DNA of 64,000 nt from Macrophomina tecta. Taxonomy: Eukaryota > Ascomycota > Dothideomycetes > Botryosphaeriales > Botryosphaeriaceae. Made by a program: the position numbers and the translations under genes. Every line of letters starts with the position of its first letter. The first letter of the stretch is position 1. Positions 46,585 to 57,382 of this stretch are shown piece by piece. The notes under the pieces were generated by a model. That model was not told the DNA's origin. It made no database searches and saw nothing but the letters and a program-made list of their open reading frames with translations. Where the stretch lies: positions 1,922,001 through 1,986,000 of the forward strand of contig JAKSGN010000033.1 in the NCBI GenBank assembly GCA_024180945.1, in the 5' to 3' direction.

Positions 46585-48011
46585 ATGCACATAACCCGGC
46601 GCTCCCTCCGCTGGCTGGCGTGCGCAGCGCTGGCCGCCTCTCCCCTCGGCGTCGACGCGGCCACCGTCCTCGACGGCCTCAGCTTCGGCCACAAGGCCCC
46701 CATCTCCTCGGACCGCACCACCATCCCGGGCTGGACCGTGTCGGGCGAAGGGCACGACCCGCAGGTGCTGTCGGACCGCGTGATCCTGACGCCGCCCTAC
46801 CCGGGCAGCATGCGCGGGCAGGTGTGGGCGCAGGCGGCCGTCGACCGCGCCGACTTCGTCGCCGACGTCGAGTTCCGCGCCAGCGGCCAGGACCGCAGCA
46901 ACGGCAACTTGCAGGTCTGGCTGACCAGGGGCGGCCCGCCCCAGGGCGGCGTGAGCAGCGTGTACACGGTGGCGCAGTTTGACGGCCTGGTGCTGAGTAT
47001 TGACCAGTACGGCGGCCATGGCGGCAAGATTCGCGGGTTCTTGAATGATGGAACCATCTCGTTCAAGGATCACCACAGCGTGGATTCGCTGGCGTTCGGC
47101 CAGTGCGACTACCCGTATCGGAATTGCGGGATCCCGTCGAAGTTGAGGATCACGCAGACGGGGACGAGCTTTGTGGTGGAGGTGGATGATAAGACGTGTT
47201 TCTCCACGGACAAGGTCAGTTTTTGGCACAGGCTGGTGCGCAAACGGTTGGTGTGAGTCCCGGCAGCTGATGCGAAGGCCAGGTCCATATTCCCGCAGGC
47301 TACAAGTTTGGCGTGTCGGCGGCGTCGGCCGAGAACCCGGATTCTTTTGAGATCTTCAAGTTCACCGTGTCAACGGCAGATGGTGTTACCCAGCCTCCTC
47401 CTCCGAACCCGCCGGCGGTTCAGCAGCAGCAGGATCAGTCGCAGCAGCCAGTTCGAGGATATTCTCAAGACCAGCATCAGCAGGCGGCCGCCGCGGCTGG
47501 TTCTCAGCCGGCAATCTCGAAGGAGCAATTTGACGACATGAACGTTCGGGTCCAAGCCGTCAACCAGCGGGTGGACGAGATCTTCAAGCTGCTCCAGGAA
47601 CTGCGAACCAGGCACGAGCAGACGCACACGGAGCTGATGAGCCTCAACAAGAACGGGCCTATCCACGACCACGTGGGGGCCGTTGAGTCGAAGGTGGGCA
47701 AGATTGAGAACATCGTGACGGCGATCCAGAAAGACCTGGAGGGCAAGGATTACCGCGATCACCTGGCGAAGCTGCAGAGCGCGCTGAGGGACACGCATTC
47801 AGGATTGCAAGACTCCCTGTCGGACGGTAGGTTTAATGCGAGCCGCGTGCACTACATTTGCGCATGTGCTAATCTTGGTACAGTGGTGACCAGGCACGCG
47901 CCCAAGATGTGGACGTTCGTGTTCTTGGTGATAGTCGTGCAGGCCCTGATGTTTGGTGGTTATCTGGTGTACAAGCGGCGCAGGGACAGTGCGCCCAAGA
48001 AGTACTTGTAA
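46585..48011 (+). CDS. L-type lectin cargo receptor (ERGIC-53/Emp47-like)
   Basis: The protein is a type I membrane lectin of the early secretory pathway that carries glycoproteins from ER to Golgi. Exons 46585-47214, 47283-47826 and 47884-48011 (introns 68 and 57 nt) give 433 residues. A signal peptide (RRSLRWLACAALAASPLGVDA, cleaved near residue 26) precedes the leguminous-lectin-type domain. Its landmarks are SFGHKAPIS, GWTVSGEG, RVILTPPYPGSMRGQVW, FVADVEFRASG, YTVAQFDGLVLSIDQYGGHG and DYPYRNCGIPSKLRI with its Cys pair. A Gln/Pro-rich linker leads to a coiled coil (MNVRVQAVNQRVDEIFKLLQ), then one membrane span (WTFVFLVIVVQALMFGGYLV) and a short cytosolic tail ending KKYL, a C-terminal dilysine (KKxx) COPI retrieval signal. 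Emp46/47 or an ERGIC-53 orthologue are equivalent names here. Confidence 0.9.
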
Positions 48012-48777
48012 GGCGGGTTTAAGGTGTGGCTTCAGGAGGCGAGCATGCGGCGTGAGTGGCAGTGGAAACGCCGGCGATTTCACGAGCAGCCAAGACACGG
48101 TCAGATCGGTCACAGGACGGGGGGGGCAGGGCAGAGGAGTGGGTGGTGGAGGCCAAACGGGCGGGCGGCAGCATTGGAACGGGATGCACAATGTAGGATA
48201 GATGGAACGCCAGAGACGCTTGACGAACCCGCTGAAGCAGGGCTGGCGGTGGTGGTGCAGTGGGTTTCATGGTGAGGATCTGCGGCAAGTGACGCCAGCG
48301 AGAAGCGCCCGACTCGGGTCGCCTTAGTAAGCGGCGACGGCAGACAGACCTGACATCTCCATCATAGCTCGCTGCCTCCGATCTCCACCAACATCACCCG
48401 TCGCGCGCGCCGTCCGCCATGTCCTTCCTGTAGCTCACAAGGACGCCTTGCGCTCGATCTGCAATCTCCACGCCCCCGTCCCCACCGGCGCTCCCACGCA
48501 AAGATCGCCCCCGTCCTGTGCCCGCAGCTTGCCTGCTAAATTTCTGAAGCGGCGCCCCCACAGCACACGACACCACCGCGCCTAAGCAATTGTACGGCGA
48601 GCTCTTTGCCGAGCAGGCATTCCTCTGCGACTGCTGCTCCAATTGGCCCCCCGCCCGCAGCTCCACGTGCTGCCCGCTCGTCGCCCAAGCGCACCCGATC
48701 CCATCCGCAGGAGCGCATCTTGACCTCGATCTGCCGGCACGCTTTCTGCCCTCCGCCCTCGCCCTTGCGCTGCCGCC
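48012..48777. other. Intergenic stretch, no gene seen
   Basis: About 0.77 kb between two plus-strand genes. The second half is C-rich, as in leaders elsewhere in this window. No gene supported. Confidence 0.45.
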
Positions 48778-51135
48778 ATGTCGCAGTACCCGCCTCCGCC
48801 GACCGCCGACCAGCAGCATTACGCGCCCATCTACCCTGCCGCTGCCAGCGCCCAGCTGATCGAGGCCGCCGCTCAAGGGCAGCCGCAGCCGAACGAGGGC
48901 TTCAACTTCAGCCCGCCCACTTCGCAGTCGCTGTACGCGAAGATCGAGCCGAGCTTCACCGACCCGAACCAGAGCCAGCAGCCCCCGCACGATGGCGCGT
49001 ATCCGGGCAATGGTGTGCACGTCGATCAGCAGCAACATCACCCCATGTCCATGCCGCCTCCGCCGCCGCCCCAGGGCGTCGCCAGCGTGGGCCCGGACGG
49101 CCAGCCACAGAAGGCGAACAGGTTGCGAAAGGCCTGCGATTCTTGCAGTATACGGAAGGTCAAGTGCGATGAGTCTGGGCCGCCCTGCCGGGCTTGCGCC
49201 GCGCTCGACATTCCTTGCACCTTCGACCGGCCGAGTCGCCGGCGAGGCCCGCCGAACCGCCATGCTGAGGCCATCAAGAAGCGGCGCTTGGAGGGCTCGC
49301 CGAACAACATGTCGCCGAGCTCGCCCTCGTCTCCGACAAACGCCGCCCATGCTCTCGCCGCGCTGTCGTCACATCCGCCCCTGTCGGCCGAGTCGATCGC
49401 GCCCTTGGACACCATTGAGCATTTCATCAATGACTACTTTACCTACATCCACCCGCTGTGTCCGTTCCCTCATGAGCCGAGCTTCCGTGAGTCTTTCAGA
49501 AGGCGGGAAGACTACAACAATCGCCCTTTCCTGGCGTTGCTGGCTTCCATGATTGCGGCGCTTGTCTCGTCCTTTCCGCGGAAACCTCGTCTTGTGCTGA
49601 AGGCACAGGGGCGGCAAGGCCTCTTCCCGAACCACATGAGCCTTATCCACCGGTGCCAGCAAATATGCGCTGCCGCGAGAGGACCTGCTCTGCTGGAGCG
49701 TGACGACTTGACTGTATACGATGCGGCAACAAGCTATCTCATCGGCCTTTCCCACGCCTACATCTTCCGCTGGCGGCCCGCGCGGCTGTACTTTGCTGAG
49801 GCTTTGGCTATCATAAGAGCCCTGGGATTGCACGACGCAAAGTCCGAGTTTTACCGACCGCAAGGCAATGCTAACGGGGAGGCGCCCAGGGACGGTGTTC
49901 AGCCTCTGGGGCCTGATTACATTACCCTGGAAATGGGAAGGAGGATATTCTGGACTACGTTTGTGAGCTGGCGGTAAGTGATCTACCCGGGTGCGTACAA
50001 AAGAAGATATTTTGATTGACCTAGCTCAAGTTCGATGGCGCAATCCGGCTCCATCCACGATGAACTTGTGATCTTGCCCGAAACCCCGGGAAAGCCCTAC
50101 CCCCCCCTGCCCATGGAGGTGGACGACCTTTACATCTATCCCAACCACATTGAGGCACAGCCCTCGGGGATCGTCCCTGAACTGGTCGGTTTCAATGCCA
50201 ACGTGAAGGTTTACCAGTCCTACACTACTCTGGCCACAACAGAGCTCACCTACGGTATTAACGAGGTGTTCGACTGGGAAAGGCAAAGTAAGGTTCTCGA
50301 TCAGAGTCTGCGGAGCTGCAAGCGCGTGCTGGAGGAGCTTCCGCCGGAACTCTCAGTCTGGCTGGAAGGATCGCAAGAAACCCAGCCTCCGAACCTATTT
50401 GCGCCAGGCCAAGAAATGCAGGGTAGGGATCCACTTATGCTGCTCGCCTTGAATGGCTCGGAGCAGAACCCTGAAGAGAAGCGCAGGACACAGTACGAGA
50501 TTCAGAAGGCGAACATCTACCTCAGCCAACTTGCCACACGGTCGTACATCACTGAGAGGTACTTCAACATGCGCGATATCAACAATGCCATGAAGGCGCA
50601 AAACCAGGAGCAGAGTTCGCCGGCTGTCGGAGCGGCTGGCCTCGATTCGATGCTGCAGCAGGAGTCCAGTCCGAACTACGACGCGCTCGACCAGGACATG
50701 ACGGGGGAGAAGGACAAGATCGTCAAGGACTTGCTGCGGGTGCTGCAGAGCATCAGCCAGGTGCACATGGAGCCGAATGCGGACAGTTTTGTAAGTGTGC
50801 AACATGAGCCCGGAGCGATCATTGAAGCCCTCCGTTGCGCAATTGACACTGAGACTTGGTTCCTGTTTTTTTCACAGACACACAAGGTCCGACAGATCGT
50901 GTCGACGCTTCTCAACGCGCCGCAAGACCGCAAGAGCAGCGTGGCTCTGCAGGCGGAGCAATACCTGCACCACTTCCTCGAGATACTGGTCCGCCTGGAC
51001 CGTGCGAGGCCGACGAACCCGCAAAACTCGGACGCGCCCGAGGACGAGGAGGCCGAGTTGAAGAACTGGGCGGACTTGCGCGAGTACCAGGTGAAGATTG
51101 CCCAGGCTGGCGGGGCACTGTCGCTCCAGGGATGA
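48778..51135 (+). CDS. Zn2Cys6 transcription factor with fungal-specific regulatory domain
   Basis: Exons 48778-49973, 50025-50790 and 50878-51135 (introns 51 and 87 nt) give 739 residues. The zinc cluster is C120-x2-C123-x6-C130-x6-C137-x2-C140-x6-C147 (ACDSCSIRKVKCDESGPPCR), followed at once by a strongly basic SRRRGPPNRHAEAIKKRRLE that likely contacts DNA and acts as nuclear signal. The regulatory domain starts at LDTIEHFINDYFTYIHPLCP and FLALLASMIAALVSSFPRKP, with LTVYDAATSYLIGLSHAYIF, LYFAEALAIIRALGLHD and MGRRIFWTTFVSWR at the exon 1 end. The N-terminal 110 residues are Gln/Pro-rich. Sugar-responsive regulators share this domain order, but I cannot name the target. Confidence 0.88.
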
Positions 51136-52197
51136 GTGGGAAGAATAGCTTGGTCTCAAACGGCGCGGCATACATTCCGGAGCTACCACGTTTTTTTTTT
51201 TTTTTTCTCCTTCTGGCGCTGGAGGGGTTGTTACAAAATCTTCGCTTTGTGCTTTGCAGAAAGGGACTTGGCCCTTTCCATTTTCTTCTGCCACCACCAA
51301 GCGCCTATCAGCCGGCGGAAAACTCGGGGTACACGCGCCCTTTGGTCGCCTTGATTTCATACGGAGGAGGGAATTGGGGTGGGTGGTCTCGATTTCGTCG
51401 TTTGATTGTTTCCAAAAAGAAGAAAAGGGCGTGCTGCGCGGGAAAGGGTGGGCATCGACCTGCAGGAGGGCTACAAGGTCCTTGCAACATATGCGAGAAG
51501 GAGTGAAGAGTGAGTGTGGTGGAGAAAAGGTCAGAGGGTTTGGGCGACAATCACGCAAATGGCAGCCCTCTGTAGGATAGAGATTGCTCATAAAGCCGCT
51601 CGAATTAGATACCGAACACAAGAGTGTAGGTTCTGGGGCTGCCTTCGAGGAGGGCCGTGCAAGTGGATCGTTCTGGGGAAGAACCCGCAGTCCGTTTATG
51701 CAATCTGATGGAAAGGAGTACAAGACTCCACGCTGAAGCCAATTAGACACGGATGTACTGGAATGAGGCAACGCTCTGCATCGATCCCATCGCCCTTGTG
51801 TTATGACAATCGTGCAGAGTCGAGAGCAGATGGGCTGTCCTTGGAGAGCTGCTACGTCGGACGACGGCCGCCAGCCGCGCAGCCTTTTTGTCCGCACCAC
51901 CACCGGCACGCGGAAGATCGCCGCAAGCTCGAACCTCGCTCGCTTTCTTGTTCTTACGTACTTCCCACCCCGCCCGGACTTTCTCCCAAGCCAGATCCCC
52001 AATCGCACCCTGGAAACCCGCGACACCCATCGCCCTGCCGTCGCTGCTCCTCCAATTGCCTCTCCCGCAGGCCCGACCGGATTCCTTCGTCGCGCCCGCA
52101 CGACGAGGCGAGAATCAGCCCCCGCTGCGATTGAAGCTCCTGCATACGGTCCGCACAGGAGAGATCGAGAAAAGAGCGCACATATACTCCAGGACAA
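51136..52197. other. Intergenic stretch, no gene seen
   Basis: About 1.06 kb between the zinc-cluster gene and the uL11m gene, with 16 T at 51191-51206. The long minus-strand frame over this region (50872-52341) runs antisense to coding exons and lacks protein features. Confidence 0.5.
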
Positions 52198-52556
52198 ATG
52201 GCGAAGAAGGCGATACAGAAGGATCAGATCGTCAAGCTGATCGTGGGCGCGGGCCAGGCCAGCCCGTCGCCGCCCGTCGGTCCGGCGCTGGGTAGCAAAG
52301 GTGTGAAGAGTATGGATTTCTGCAAGGTACGGCATTTTCACTTGCTGTTTCTTCAGCTTCTCTTCTTCGTGCCTCTCTCTCTCTCTTGGTGCTATTGATT
52401 TGGCTTTTGCGCTTTTGTTTCATTCAACGGGGGTTTTTATTCCTTCTCCTCCCTCCCTCCCTCCCTCCCTCCCTTCCTTTGGCAGACGGCCTTGACCAGC
52501 GCGGTATTGCTGTCAACCTGGGCCCCCGTTCCTTTTTCTTTTCTCTCCATCTTCGT

Positions 52557-52598
<42 letters not shown>

Positions 52599-53051
52599 CA
52601 CAGTCAGCCCTTCCAACTAACGCCGCGGGCCCGCCAGGAATTCAACGCCCGCACCGCGCACTACAACCCGGGCACGCCCATCCCGGCCCGCGTCACCGTC
52701 CGCCCCGACCGCTCCTTCCACTTCGAGCTGCGCACCCCGCCCACCGCCACGCTCCTCCTCTCCGCCGCCGGCGTCAAGCCCGGCAAAGGGAACAAGGTCC
52801 GCGGCGCCGGCAACAGCCCCGGCCCCCGCAACAACGCCGAGGGCGCCTCCGGCAAAGCCGGCTCCGGCAAGAACGTCGAGGTCAGGGGCAACAGCTCGAC
52901 GGGCACCGTCGGCACCGTCAGCCTGAAGCACGTGTTCGAGATTGCGCGCATCAAGCAGAGCGAGGGCCGGCTGCAGGGCACGTCCTTGGAGGCGTTGGCC
53001 AAGAGCGTGGTGGCGCAGGCGGGCAGCATGGGCGTGGTGGTCGTGCCGTGA
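52198..53051 (+). CDS. MRPL19: Mitochondrial large ribosomal subunit protein uL11m
   Basis: This is bacterial-type L11, part of the GTPase-associated centre of the mitochondrial ribosome. Exons 52198-52326 and 52638-53051 give 180 residues. Exon 1 holds [20 protein letters not shown] and [14 protein letters not shown]. Exon 2 continues [20 protein letters not shown] and [20 protein letters not shown], the L11 core, where proline-rich PP(T/A)A is the thiostrepton-region marker. The C-terminal helix [20 protein letters not shown] is typical of L11. An extra Gly/Asn/Ser-rich loop replaces the usual short linker after KPGKGNK. The acceptor at 52637 is used because it joins FCK to FNAR in phase; a pyrimidine-perfect CAG at 52603 would shift frame. 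No cleavable presequence is evident. Confidence 0.88.
52327..52637 (+). repeat. Pyrimidine microsatellites inside the uL11m intron
   Basis: The 311-nt intron carries a CCCT tetranucleotide run at about 52449-52472 and 18 TC units at 52561-52596. The TC run lies directly before a CAG at 52601-52603 and 35 bases before the productive acceptor. Confidence 0.75.
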
Positions 53052-53971
53052 GAGATGTCCTTTCTCTTTCAATGTCCGGAGCGGGGGCGTGTTTGGGTAG
53101 GGGGGTGGGGGTGGGGAGGGGAGAGCAAGAGGACGGTTCCGGGTGGGGCTGTTTCGCGCTCTTTTCCTTTTCTTTTCTTCCCCCTCTGCAACGAGGGCTA
53201 GGCAGGGAGGGCTTAGGGTGATGGGAGAGAAGGCCTCGCACGCTTCTAGGGCAGGTGGTGGGCTCTCTTCCCATGATTGAGGCTGGGCTTGTGCTCTTGC
53301 CTTCCCCCTCGACTGGATGACTTGTGCCCTCGAACGCCTACGAGTTCGTCGGAACAGGATGGTCCAGGAGAAGAGCGCATCGATGAGCGTTTTGTTTTTA
53401 CCTTGGGTCAGAAAGTGTTGAGACAGCGGCGCTTCCGCCATTGCTCTCGGTTGATTTCACAACCAAAAAGAAGAAAAAAAAGAAAAAAGAAAATGGGAAG
53501 AGAAGAGTTGGGAGATACCCACACTTCACTCTGTAAAGAATTGTAGAATACCAGTAGCATGATGTATAGCCAAATTTCACGTCCACTTTCACCGGACAAA
53601 TGCACTTCATTCACTCCGTGAATGTGCAGAAAAGATATCCCTTTTTTTATTTTTTTTTTTTTGGGACGTCCGGGACGCATGCATTTGCCTCTTCATTCTC
53701 CTTTGGTGATAGGTGAGAAAGCGTCACCCAGGTCTATAAGACGCGCTCAAATAACTTCGTGTCGTTCAAAACACCAGCGCCATCCCTCATGATTTGGAGA
53801 AATTAGAATCTGTAAGGACCAAAATAGTTGCCAAAAATTCATAGACCTTTCATCCTAACACTGGCAGCGAAGAGCCATCCGATATCCTCCCTCACTTCTG
53901 TATGACTCTTTCCGCGTCTCAGTCCTCCCCAGACGTGAATGTCGATCGTCCGAAGTGGGCAGAATGTTGCC
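53052..53971. other. Convergent 3' region of uL11m and RPN12
   Basis: About 0.92 kb between two stop codons. It contains A- and T-rich runs (for example around 53641-53662) and no supported gene. Confidence 0.5.
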
Positions 53972-54861
53972 TCAGACAATCGTCTCCAGCTCCCTCGCAT
54001 ATCCGAGCGTGTTCGCAATGACCTGGCCGCTCAGCTGCATGACGTCCTTCTCCTGGCTGAGAGTCTCCTGCTCTTGCTGAGGGAAGTAAATGCGGCCGTC
54101 TTTGCCGAACCAACCACGGCTGTTTGCGAACTCGATGACGGCGCCCTCGCTGTCGAGGAAGAGCAGCGACTTGGCGTCGGTGATGGGGATGGACGGGTAG
54201 GCCTTTTCGCTGCAGGAGGCGATCTCGTTGCGGATGGTGGCGATGAGGACCTATTCGGAGACGGCGTCAGTCAGGACGGGAGTCATGGTAACCGTGGTAT
54301 GCAAAAGCCGCTCACGTTCGAGAAGACGCTAAACTCCTCACTCGGCACCCTCTCGCTCTTGGTCTCGCCCCACACCCGGTCGTAGCTGCCCTCCATCAAG
54401 GCCTGCTCCAGGCGCACGGGGTACTGGATGAAGGCATCGTCCTCCAGGCCGGCGCCGCCATTGCTGCTCTGGGCAACCTCGAGGCTCTCGAGCAGGGTGT
54501 GGAAGCCGGCGTAGTCGCCCTGGCTCAGCAGCAGCAGCAGGTAGAGGCCGGTGATCTTGCTGGCGTTGGCGCCGCGGCGGGGCAGGGCGCGCTCGGGCAG
54601 GTCGTAGAACGGCTGCAGCTGCTGGAAGTAGCGGGTGAAGCCATCCGGATCCTGCTGCTTGATGCTGATGAGGGCGCCCAGCTCGAGGATCTCGCGCGCG
54701 GCGAGGAGGTGCGGGGTGGGTGTCGAGGGCGAGGGGATGAGGGCGTTGAGCTTGAGGAGGGCGATTTTGGCGCGCGAGAGCAGCTGGGGCGCGGACGCGG
54801 GGTTGCTGCGGAGGGCGGTTTGCAGTTGCTGGGTCAAGGCCTGGAGCTCCTTGTCGGCCAT
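53972..54861 (-). CDS. RPN12: 26S proteasome lid subunit Rpn12
   Basis: Rpn12 (PSMD8) is the last subunit to join the proteasome lid. Exons 54861-54316 and 54250-53972 (65-nt intron) give 274 residues, the usual length. Features are the N-terminal helices DKELQALTQQLQTALRSNP and LLSRAKIALLKLNALIPSPS, the family segment AREILELGALISIKQQDPDG followed by FTRYFQQLQPFYDLP, then GLYLLLLLSQGDYAGFHTLL and YPVRLEQALMEGSYDRVW. After the intron come LIATIRNEIASCSEKAYPSI and the PCI winged-helix region DAKSLLFLDSEGAVIEFANS with RGWFGKDGRIYFPQQ. The frame stays open far upstream (see the finding on 54862-55536), but the family starts at MADKELQ. Confidence 0.93.
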
Positions 54862-56062
54862 GGTGGCTGCGGAGGACGGTGGTGGTGCGGAGGACGGGGG
54901 AGGCGGCTGCTGGGGCGGAGCAGCAGGTTCGCACGAGGAGGCGATTGAGGGAGCGGCGGGCGAGGGATGGGCGGCGGGCGGCGGAGATGGCGGATGGCGG
55001 ATGGCGGAAGGCGGGAGTTGCGGCTGGGGTGAGGGTGAGGGTGGAAGTTGATGATGGTGCTGAGCTCCCGCAGCAGCGGCCGGAGCTCTGGCGCCGGGGT
55101 TCAGCCGGGTTACGTCAGGCGTCAAGGCGCGCAGCTGCCGCTCCCACGACGCCGGCTGCTCAAACGTGCGCGGGAAGTGGAAGAAGGCGCGGTTCATTGC
55201 TGGGCGATGGCGGGTCTGGGGCAGGCACATACGCGCTCTCCAGCCCGCCGCTCGATATAAAGCTCCCGGCTGAACCACGTCTCGGGCGCTTGGGGCCATC
55301 TGACCACCCGTCGCCTTGCTCTCCAGCGTAGCACGCGCGCGCTCTTGTAAGTGGCTGGGCGTGTGTCGCCGTGTGCCTTTGCTTTCCTGGCTCCCGCCCA
55401 GCCCGTCCCGAGTGACACGGCGCATGCCTTTGCCCTCCGCGCTATGCTCCCCGCCCGAAGGCGTCTGGATCTCACCACCGCGCCCGCCTGGTCGAGCTGC
55501 TCCCTCATCTCTCCCGCGCGAAGACATGGCGTGCAAGTGAAAAGAACGCTGGCCAAAAGCGTGCCGTGCTCACTCCAAGTGCTGTCACCGTGCGTACTCC
55601 GCCATGCCCTACCACAGCAGTCCCGTTTCACAAGCCGATGAGCTGGCTGAGCACATCATATAAAGGCTTGCTTACTGGTGTCTTCACACAAGCATTTGTT
55701 GTCAGAACCGCCGCAGAGCCTGTGTGCGACTGCCTCAGCCCCAATCGGAGAATAGATGATTAGATCGGCATGGCCCCATTCGATGGTGAGTGAAGCCTCC
55801 CACGCTCAGCTTCATCGTCCATTCAGTCGGCACGCCACGCACCATCTTTTCAGGGAATAAACCTCTCAAGGCGGTATATTGCACTACTTGGATGGCCTGA
55901 CTGTCGAACGGCGCCGCCTTGACTGATGATGGACGTGCGGCCAAATAGCTGCCAGAACACGTGAGAAGCCTGCCCAAGTACAATGCACGGAAGATGGGAA
56001 TTTTAGGTCTACCAATCGTGCCCCCGCGTATCCTTCTAGGAGGCCATGTCTTGTCTAGCCTT
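54862..56062. other. Upstream region of RPN12
   Basis: About 1.2 kb between the RPN12 start and the end of the thymidine phosphorylase gene, both minus-strand. The part next to RPN12 has an open in-frame extension (to 55536) that is Pro/Ala-rich. No separate gene is seen. Confidence 0.45.
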
Positions 56063-57382
56063 CTATAGTCTCATCAGCACCGCCTCTTTCTCCGCCATCG
56101 CCGCAGCCCCAATTTTATACGCTGCCTGCAACGCCAAAGCAGCATCCGCTGCTTGCTCTGCAGTCCGGGCGTGCACAACGCCAATGGGGTGCTGCGCGTC
56201 CGCCTTCTCGCCTGGGAAGGCCAGCTTCGTGAACCCCACGGCTGGGTCGACGTTGTCCTGGGGTCTGCGGCGGCCACCACCCAGAGCCACGACGGCCAGA
56301 CCAACGGACCGCGTGTCGACCTCCACAACGACTCCCTCTTGGTCCGCAAAGATGGGCATGGTGACCGGTGCCCCTGGCAAGTACTTCTCCGGCCTGTCCA
56401 TGAAGTCCTTTGGCCCACCCAATGCCGCCACCATGTCCCCGAACCGCTTCGTTGCTTCCCCGCTCTTCCAAGCCTCCAACAGCTTCTCCCTCGCCTCCTC
56501 CCGCGTCTTCGCAATCTTTGCCTCCACCAACGCCTCCTCAGCAAGCGCGAGCGTGATCTCCCAAAGCCGCGGACTCCGCACCTCGCCCTTCAACAGCGCC
56601 ACCGCCTCCTCCACCTCGACCGCATTCCCCGCGCTCCTCGCCAACGGCGCGCTCATGTCCGTCACGAGCGCCCTCGTCCGCACGCCCGCCCCGTTCGCAA
56701 CCGCGACGATGCTCCCGGCCAGTTCCTCGGCCTGCTCCGTCCTGGCCATGAACGCGCCGTTCCCCGTCTTCACGTCCATCACCAGCACGTCCAGCCCGGC
56801 CGCGAGCTTCTTCCCCAGGATGCTCGCCGTGATGAGGTCGACGCTCTCGACCGTCGCCGTCACGTCCCGGATCGCATACAGCGTCTTGTCCGCGGGCGCC
56901 AGGTCCGCCGTCTGCCCGATGATGGCGCAGCCGACCTCGCTCGTCACGCGCCGGAAGACGTCCGGCCCGGGCACGGCGTCGTAGCCGGGGATGCTCTCGA
57001 GCTTGTCCAGCGTGCCGCCCGTGTGCCCGAGCCCGCGCCCGCTGATCATCGGCACGTAGCAGCCCGTCGCCGCCAGCAGCGGCGCCAGCGGCAGCGACAC
57101 GTAGTCGCCCACGCCGCCCGTGCTGTGCTTGTCGACGACCGGCCCGGCCACGACGTCCCCCCACGCCAGCACCTGCCCGCTGTCGCGCACCGCCGCCGTG
57201 AACGCGATGCGCTCCTCGAGCGTCATGCCCCGCATGTACACCGCCATCGCAAACGCCGCGATCTGCCCCTCCGACAGCGTCTTGTCCGTTATGCCCGCCA
57301 CGAAGCGCTGGATGTCGGACGTGCTGAGCGCGAGGCCGTCGCGCTTGCGCCGGATGACTTCTTGCGGGAGCCAGGCATCCAT
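56063..57382 (-). CDS. deoA: Thymidine phosphorylase, bacterial DeoA type
   Basis: The enzyme reversibly phosphorolyses thymidine to thymine and 2-deoxyribose-1-phosphate in pyrimidine salvage. The gene is one uninterrupted exon of 439 residues, nearly the length of Escherichia coli DeoA (440). It follows that protein closely throughout: QEVIRRKRDGLALS, ISEGQ-like LSEGQIAAFAMAVYM, phosphate-loop KHSTGGVGD, the family signature SGRGLGHTGGTLDKLESIPG, IGQTADLAPADKTLYAIRDV, DVKTGNGAFM and VALGGGRRRPQDNVD. Catalytic residues H86, R172, S187 and K191 align with E. coli H85, R171, S186 and K190. There is no targeting peptide. The flanking genes are plainly fungal. The lack of introns and bacterial-type sequence suggest acquisition from bacteria, unproven here. 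The ATG at 57380-57382 gives the family-like start MDAWLPQEVIRRKRDG. Confidence 0.95.
   Translation of the reverse strand: MDAWLPQEVIRRKRDGLALSTSDIQRFVAGITDKTLSEGQIAAFAMAVYMRGMTLEERIAFTAAVRDSGQVLAWGDVVAGPVVDKHSTGGVGDYVSLPLAPLLAATGCYVPMISGRGLGHTGGTLDKLESIPGYDAVPGPDVFRRVTSEVGCAIIGQTADLAPADKTLYAIRDVTATVESVDLITASILGKKLAAGLDVLVMDVKTGNGAFMARTEQAEELAGSIVAVANGAGVRTRALVTDMSAPLARSAGNAVEVEEAVALLKGEVRSPRLWEITLALAEEALVEAKIAKTREEAREKLLEAWKSGEATKRFGDMVAALGGPKDFMDRPEKYLPGAPVTMPIFADQEGVVVEVDTRSVGLAVVALGGGRRRPQDNVDPAVGFTKLAFPGEKADAQHPIGVVHARTAEQAADAALALQAAYKIGAAAMAEKEAVLMRL

Noticed and set aside
50872..52341. 489-codon minus-strand frame over the zinc-cluster and uL11m genes
   Set aside because: It runs antisense to supported exons and introns and has no recognisable domain.
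52555..52603. The pyrimidine-perfect CAG at 52601-52603 as the uL11m acceptor
   Set aside because: It would put the L11 core out of frame; the acceptor at 52637 joins FCK to FNAR directly.
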